The translations under genes and the position numbers were made by a program. The notes below the pieces were generated by a model that was not told the origin of the DNA, did not search any database, and saw nothing but the letters and a program-made list of their open reading frames with translations. From Triglochin maritima (Eukaryota > Streptophyta > Magnoliopsida > Alismatales > Juncaginaceae): DNA of 64,000 nt. The stretch is taken from the NCBI GenBank assembly GCA_963682175.1, contig OY821786.1, forward strand, positions 28,728,501 through 28,792,500. The letters run 5' to 3'. Every line of letters begins with the position of its first letter. The first letter of the stretch is position 1. Of the stretch, positions 58,414-64,000 are shown piece after piece.

Positions 58414-60226
58414 ACCCATCATCTTCGGGTCGTGCAACCTTCTTTCATAGTTCTCCTGCTTGCTCGCGAGAACAACTATGAATTGAAACCTCAATATGTG
58501 AGCATGCTTCCTACCTTCTCTGCTAATAAGTAGGATCCGTATATCTTTATACGTGAATTCGAGGAAGTATGCTCCATGTTCAAGCTTAAACAGCTTGAAG
58601 AGGACTCCATCCGGTTGAGGATAATTTCTTTCGAGTTGAAGGATAACGTGAAGAAATGGATGTACAGTCTCCCGACAAACTCGATTCGGTCTTGGGATGA
58701 CTTTGTGACAATCTTTCTGAAGAGGTTCTTCCCCCAAAGAAAGACTCAACAAATGCGTCACCAGATACATCAAATGTATCAAACTGAGACCGAATTGGTT
58801 CATGCTTTCTATGAAAGGTTCAAGGACATTCTCTTGCAGTGCCCTCCACATGGGATTGAGTTGTGGTAGTTGTGCTAAATTGTTTATGAGGGCCTCAACT
58901 ACAACACTCACACATTGTTGGAGTCGATGTGTCAGGGTGATTTCCAAATGAAACCCATTGATGAGGCATGTAATACTTTTGAATGAAAGGTTGAACGTAC
59001 CTTTGATTGAGGCACCATAAGAGGGCCTACAACCGCCGATCTTCTGGTCGAGCTGGATCATATCAAGTTGAGTCAACTATAGCATCTGAGGCAAAAATGG
59101 CCACTCTGATGCTCCTATAGCTCAGGTCACTATGCTCGCGTGTAGTAGGTGTCGACTTATAGGACATAGTGACTTGTAATGTGCTTACTCTCCAAGCGAT
59201 ACTGAGCATGCAAATGCGATGTATCAAGAGTGACCCTGTGACGACCCGTACAGTCACTCATACAACCCAGGATGGCGAACCCACCCAACCTTCTCATGGG
59301 GGGCTAGTGGGGGCCACGGTCAGAGCTCGCACGGTCAACCTCCACATTATCATCCTCTACGCCAATTGGCGACCTACCAACCCCCACATCAAAGGTGTCA
59401 GCCTCATACTCACGACCCTACTCAGGCCTCCCCTTCGGGTTATTCTAGTCAGACTCTACCCTAGAGGGTTTACCCTAAGGATCCCTCTCCTGATCAATCC
59501 CTTCAAGCGTTCATGCAGAGTATGTAGAGTTTGTCTAAAACATTGGAAATGCAAGTCAGCCAGTTGGCTCATCAGCTCAATAAACGTGAGAAATGACAAT
59601 TTCCAAGTCAACCCGAGGTGAATCCCTGGGGTACCCATTCTCAAGGAAGGCCACTAGTACCTCAAGCTACCTCTGAACCGACCTATCATCTTAATGTGAT
59701 TCATACTTTGAGGTTCGGTAAGGAGGTGGACAACCACATTGGAGTGCCTTCCTTGCAATCACCATCTCTTCGTGTCACCAGACCTGCAGTGATACCTACA
59801 TCTACGAGGGGACCGAACCCTGAGGTTCCCTTGTCCCATCTTGTGTCGAAGGAATCAGATTTTGAGGTCCCCACTCATGTTTCTATGGACCAGAATTCTG
59901 AGGTTCATTCGAAAGGCCTTTATGCCTTGAAGGCACAATTCCCAGAGCACCTTAAAAAGAAAAACTCAGATCAGCATGACAAGATGCTTGAGATCTTTCG
60001 GCAAGTTAAGGTGAACATCCATCTGTTAGAGGTGATTCAGCAAATGCCACCTTATGCCAAGATTCTCAAAAGACTTATGCACCAAGAAGAGAAAAACCCA
60101 TGTTCTGAAGAAAGTTTTTCTTGCGGCAAATGTGAGTTCATTGTTGGCACAACTTACGCAAGTCAAATACAAGGACCCTGGTTGTCCTACTATTTTTGTG
60201 TGATTGGTGATGTGTCAATACATTGA
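58414..60226 (+). pseudogene. G3 gag, continued after the G4 insertion
   Basis: Reading resumes in the frame left at 37791. 58531 region: TAG stop just before DPYIFIREFEEVCSMFKL. 58576-58869: capsid domain (RLRIISFELKDNVKKWMYS, SWDDFVTIFLKRFFPQRKTQ, AFYERFKDILLQCPPHGIEL), then TAG. 58870-59617 is badly frame-shifted, with the zinc-knuckle region eroded near 59140-59190. 59618-60226 covers the gag C-terminus (HLNVIHTLRFGKEVDNH, DKMLEIFRQVKVNIHLLEVI) and ends in UGA at 60224-60226, the same site as the UGA at 7850-7852 in G2. Confidence 0.78.
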
Positions 60227-60560
60227 GCTTTATTGGACCTTGCTGCATCTGTCAATCTTCTATAGTATTTGGTCTACGTCCACCTCGGCCTTGGAGATCT
60301 CAAACAAACAAAAACCACTCTTCAACTGGTTGATAGGTCTATGAAGAAATTGAGGGGCTTGGTGGAAGATGTTCTGATCAAAGTGGGTGAGTTCATTTAT
60401 CCAGTCGATTTCTTTGTTTTGGATAATGAACCTGTGTCAAACCTACTTGGGCAAATTCCTGTTATTTTGGGGTGACCATTTTTAGCAACTTCCAATGACT
60501 TGATCAACTGTCGTAATGGTCTTATGCGCTTGACATATGGTAGTCAATGTGTTGATTTCC
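60227..60560 (+). pseudogene. G3 protease, inactivated
   Basis: Follows the UGA with ALLDLAASVNLL, so the catalytic D-L-G is D-L-A here, and a TAG lies just after. Then TTLQLVDRSMKKLRGLVEDV, GEFIYPVDFFVLD, QIPVILG and UGA at 60473-60475, followed by PFLATSND-like sequence. The second UGA matches 8099-8101 in G2. Confidence 0.78.
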
Positions 60561-61301
60561 TCATCTTCACCATCGGAAAAAGTCAGGTGCCTTCGATGAC
60601 CTTGTTGAGGTCAATCTTATCCAGGATATAGATGAAAATGAAGTTGAAGACACCTTCAAGTATTTCAGAGAATTTTTCGACGGAGATCCTGATGGTTGTA
60701 AAGATGTTCAACTGGGCTGGCATAAGAAGGTGCCTTATCTTATGATCATGTGGCCTTTGAGCCACATCCTTTCGATCATGTGGCTCTTGAACCACAAGAT
60801 ACCATTTTTGTGGCCTCTGGGCCACCCGCTCTTCACTCTATATCTGTTGAGGACCCAATGTGGGTTAAGAATCAACCACCTGATACCCTACATTTCAAAC
60901 AACCAAACGGAGATTCACCTCTCATTCATGCATCCTATCTTTCTCATTCTCAAGAGACATCAAACAACCACATTGCTTATAAGGGGGTCAGGTGGTCAAG
61001 AAATTCTGTTTTTGGACTTCGTCATCTGGGTAATAAGTCTAGGGTGTCACCTTGTATGGATGAAATGATCCTGATGCACCCAAATGTCAGTTTGAGGGTA
61101 TATATTGATGATCCACAACTCTATCGTGGAGTGGAAACATCTTTGTTTATGTTTCCTTGCACTGACCCTAGTTTTGAGAGGCATGAACCACCATCCTTGG
61201 TTGACAAACCTCTCAACAATCCTCTTTTTTCTTATGTTGTGAGCCCATGTAGTTGCATTTCTGTCTCGAGAGATTGTGTGTTCCCATTTGAAGTCCCCTG
61301 A
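60561..61301 (+). pseudogene. G3 family-specific C-terminal segment
   Basis: The best-preserved copy of this segment. A 183-codon frame from 60750 begins MAFEPHPFDHVALEPQDTI, a duplicated D-H-V-A-x-E-P unit, and runs through 'VKNQPPDTLHFKQ', SYLSHSQETSNN, MHPNVSLRVYIDDPQLYRG, FPCTDPSFERHEPPSLVDKP to VFPFEVP and a stop at 61299-61301. Rich in Pro, His and Ser, with no membrane segment and no polymerase motif. Close kinship to 8390-8927 in G2 shows that the segment is a fixed part of the family. A Y-I-D-D tetrapeptide occurs, but its context is not that of a reverse transcriptase. Confidence 0.7.
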
Positions 61302-61652
61302 CAAATGAAGATGGAAGCCCATTGTTGTACATAGTTATATTTGAAGAAAAAGAAAACAAAAGTGAACAAAAAAAGAAAAAAGAAGAAGACTCCAAGAGTG
61401 AGCATTGATTGTGTGGGCCACAACCCTTACGTATTTGGGTCACATTTCTTTCACGTATTTGTCTCCCTTCTTTAGCATCTCACAGGTTTTGAGGGAAATT
61501 CGGGTTTGTGTCCATCAACATGATCATGAAAATTTCCTTGTACTTCACATTGGTGAGATCTTGTCGTTTTCATGCATATATCCACGTAGAATCATGTTCA
61601 CATTCATTGAGGACAATGCATGAAGTAAGTGAAGGGGGTGTTTTACGTGCGT
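61302..61652 (+). repeat. G3 3' untranslated region, first part
   Basis: Homologous to 8928-9245 of G2. An A-rich stretch (61340-61390) follows the stop codon. Confidence 0.75.
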
Positions 61653-63272
61653 TGTTTAAACATTTTAATAACTGCAAGTGCACGACCACGATGAAACGGT
61701 GGTAAGTATGGGTTGATCCACGGGGAGGTGAGTAGCCTCTGGTTTGTCAGAAATCAAGTGGCAAAGAAGGAGAGAGAGATTTGATTATGCTAAGCTAAAC
61801 TACACTAAACTAGTAAGTAACAAATGCATATGAAAGCAACTGACGATTGATTAAAATGAAACTAAAAGGATAACAAATAGATTGGAATTGAGGAAGAAAA
61901 CCCCCTAAGGGGTGGAGTGTGTGCATATATGAAGTGAAATAAGTGATGAATGACGCATGTAAGCATGTATGTGTGTGTCGTGTATGTGTTTCATGCATAG
62001 GAAGTGTCTAAAGATGTGGCAAAACCTATCAATCCATTCACACAACGTATCGGTAATTACTACTTGATTATCATAAGATTAGGCTCAGCATGAGAAGTGT
62101 GTAAAAATATGACAAGACTTATCAAAACCATAAACTTATGTGAAGAACAAAGTTAAGCCTGAGAGGTGTCTAGATCTTATGACAAAACTCATCAAAACAA
62201 AGTTTCCACAATCAAGCAAGCAAACACAAATACAAACACTTAACTAACATGTAGTATATTCAACAGGAAATTTCAGTCAATAAACATGAGGAAACTAAGC
62301 ATGAGAAGTCTCTAAATCTTATGGCAAAACCCATAAAAAATCCCTCAACATGTAGATGATTAAAATACCCCCAATAAACATACAAACATGCAAGTTTACA
62401 CAATCAAAAATTCATCAAACATCCAAACATCACAACATATATGTACATCATCTCCACCCCCCAAAGGGGGATGAAATTACTCACTAATCATTAAGCTAAC
62501 TATTATGTTAAGAGAGGAAAATATGTTAACTAAGTCTACTAAGATTAATGAAACGAAATTAAGCTAAGCATGCAAGAAGATAAAAGATACAACATTAAAC
62601 TAACAAAAAATGTTTTTTATTAAATGACTCACATTACAAGTAGCATCTCCCTACTTGAGTTTTTGCTTCAAGGCTTGACTCTAAGTAGAGGGATTGGCCA
62701 CTAAGCAATGGGTAAATACAAAGGAGGAGGAAAAGTTCTATTTATAGTCATAGAAAAAAGTAACCGGGGACAATCCCCCGGTATGAGACTAAACACATAC
62801 TTTAGATGGACATAAAACAACATAATCGAACACCCGACTAAACCAGAAATCCATTGGAGTCGTTTGGACCGCCAATTGGCAGTTTGGGATAGCCAATTGT
62901 TGATCTGGATTGGGTTGATGGGGTCTGGTTTTGGGTGGCTTGATTCTGGCTTGATTTCTTTATGTTTGGTGAACCCGATTTGGTTGTTGATGTTTAGGCC
63001 CGGATCTAATTGCCAGAATACTCCTCATGATGGTGTGGAGCTTCTTGATTTGCTCATTGGTCATTTTGGTTTACATCTGGGTCATTCTCTCTTGCATCTC
63101 AGTCCATAAGTCTCGTACTTCAATCATTTTTCTTGCTTTAGGTCCTTTTTGTGTCTCTTCTTCTCACTTGTTTTATTCCTGAAACTTAAACATAAAACTC
63201 GTTACGTAGCACCGCTTAGGTTAAGAATAAAGGATATAAGACACAATTATATGCATGATATTATAGCCATCC
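61653..63272 (-). repeat. G-family LTR inserted in the G3 3' untranslated region, no TSD
   Basis: Minus-strand LTR with the terminal block at 61668-61700, TATA (minus) at about 62735-62744 and the palindrome region at 62868-62900. Its outer end is mutated (GATATTATAGCCATC instead of GATGTCAATCA). No matching 5-bp repeats flank it, and about 1 kb of the host untranslated region is missing, so a deletion accompanied or followed insertion. Confidence 0.7.
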
Positions 63273-63570
63273 TGTAATATTACCGTATCCAATGATCGAC
63301 AAAAATGAGTCCATCAAATCATGTGCTAGGTTGAATAATGCATCTATGATCAGATTTTGTGGGTATATCTATTGAAAACCCTCAGGAGACAACACTCCTC
63401 CTCCTTGGAGGCAAGGGGGTTTAACGGCTTGTTGCATATGCTAAGTGCAACCGTGATTCCTACGAAAGTGAGTTAGGATTTTCTTGTTTTACGAATGTTT
63501 TTTTCCTTTCTTTCATTTTTCTATTTCTTTGTTTTACTCGGGACTAGCAAATGTTAGGTATGGGGGTATT
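63273..63570 (+). repeat. G3 3' untranslated region, last part, with polypurine tract
   Basis: Homologous to 11605-11905. GGTATGGGGGT at 63557-63567 before the LTR is the likely polypurine tract. Confidence 0.78.
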
Positions 63571-64000
63571 TGATTGACATCATATCATGCATATATTTGT
63601 GTCTTATATCCTTTATTTTTAACCTAAGCAATGCTACGTAATGAGTTTTATGTTTAAGTTTCATGAATAAGACAAGTGAGAAGAAGAGACACAAAAAGGA
63701 CCTAAAAACAAGAGAAATGACTGAATTGCAAGACTTATGGACTGAGATGTAAGAGAGAAAGACCCAGATGTAAACCAAAAAAGACGATTGAGCTAATCAA
63801 GAAGCTCCATACCATCATGAGAAGTATTTTGGCAATTAGATCTGGGTCTAAACATCAACAACCAAATCAGGTTTAGCAAACATGAGGAAATCAAGCCAGA
63901 ATTCATCCACCCAAAACCAGACCCCATCAACCCAATCTAGACCGCCAATTGGCTATCCCAAACCATTAATTGGCGGTCCAAATTGCTCCAAACGATTCAT
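63571..64000 (+). repeat. G3 3' LTR (continues beyond the window)
   Basis: Starts TGATTGACATCATATC. The visible 430 bases parallel 33512-33945 closely, including the palindrome pair (63943-63980 against 33882-33925). The end and the right-hand target duplication lie outside. Confidence 0.85.

Noticed and set aside
61079..61130. Y-I-D-D tetrapeptide in the G3 C-terminal segment, first thought to be a reverse transcriptase active site
   Set aside because: None of the other RT motifs (such as LPQG or the upstream catalytic Asp) occur around it, the segment ends about 70 residues later, and G4 lacks the tetrapeptide at the aligned position.

Overview
The window is plant (dicot-type) nuclear DNA. 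The evidence is one intron-rich plant housekeeping gene, LTR retrotransposons primed by plant tRNA-Asp and initiator tRNA-Met, DUF1985 and hAT transposon relics, and a fragment of a plant MAP kinase kinase. About 90 percent of the sequence is transposon-derived. No bacterial operons, rRNA, tRNA or CRISPR arrays were seen. The species cannot be named from the sequence.

Layout. 1-7320: a broken minus-strand Gypsy-like element (called G1 here) whose 5' LTR holds a solo LTR of another family (4944-6439). 7323-13500: a truncated plus-strand copy (G2) with a solo LTR at 9865-11257. 13501-16320: relic of a DUF1985 (KI-MULE type) transposon. 17009-18190: an LTR fragment followed by a captured MAP kinase kinase fragment. 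18537-20667: a 2.1-kb solo LTR. 21150-21830: hAT transposase relic. 22551-27206 (minus): the one clear host gene, the WDR4/TRM82 subunit of tRNA m7G46 methyltransferase, in ten coding exons. Exon 6 carries an apparent +1 frameshift. 27370-28918: unclassified LTR-like repeat. 28919-64000: a nest of retrotransposons up to five levels deep. An old LTR (28919 onward) was hit by G3 (plus, 33512 to beyond the window). The G3 gag was hit by G4 (minus, 37792-58408). G4 was hit by a 9.1-kb Copia element (39704-48837) and by a solo LTR (49264-52147), which itself contains another solo LTR (49367-50650). Eight solo LTRs and two complete elements were delimited from TG...CA ends and 5-bp target duplications read by eye; three of the eight duplications have one mismatch.

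How the parts work together. The dominant family (G1-G4) has LTRs of about 1.3-1.6 kb, a tRNA-Asp primer site, gag with a zinc knuckle, usually a retropepsin-like protease, and then a family-specific C-terminal segment. Reverse transcriptase, RNase H and integrase are absent in every copy, so the family looks non-autonomous and must borrow them. The Copia element also has a ruined pol although its LTRs differ by only about 1.5 percent, so it too was probably mobilised in trans.

The most unusual pattern is regulatory. Otherwise unrelated LTR families carry arrays of short CpG-containing palindromes, upstream of the TATA box wherever a TATA box can be placed: CGGTCGACCG in three families, GACCGCCAATTGGCGGTC in the G family, a AAACGA-N6-TCGTTT hairpin in another repeat, and an AT-rich hairpin array in the Copia LTR. 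Comparing two Copia LTRs shows that one array type can replace another while the flanks stay homologous.
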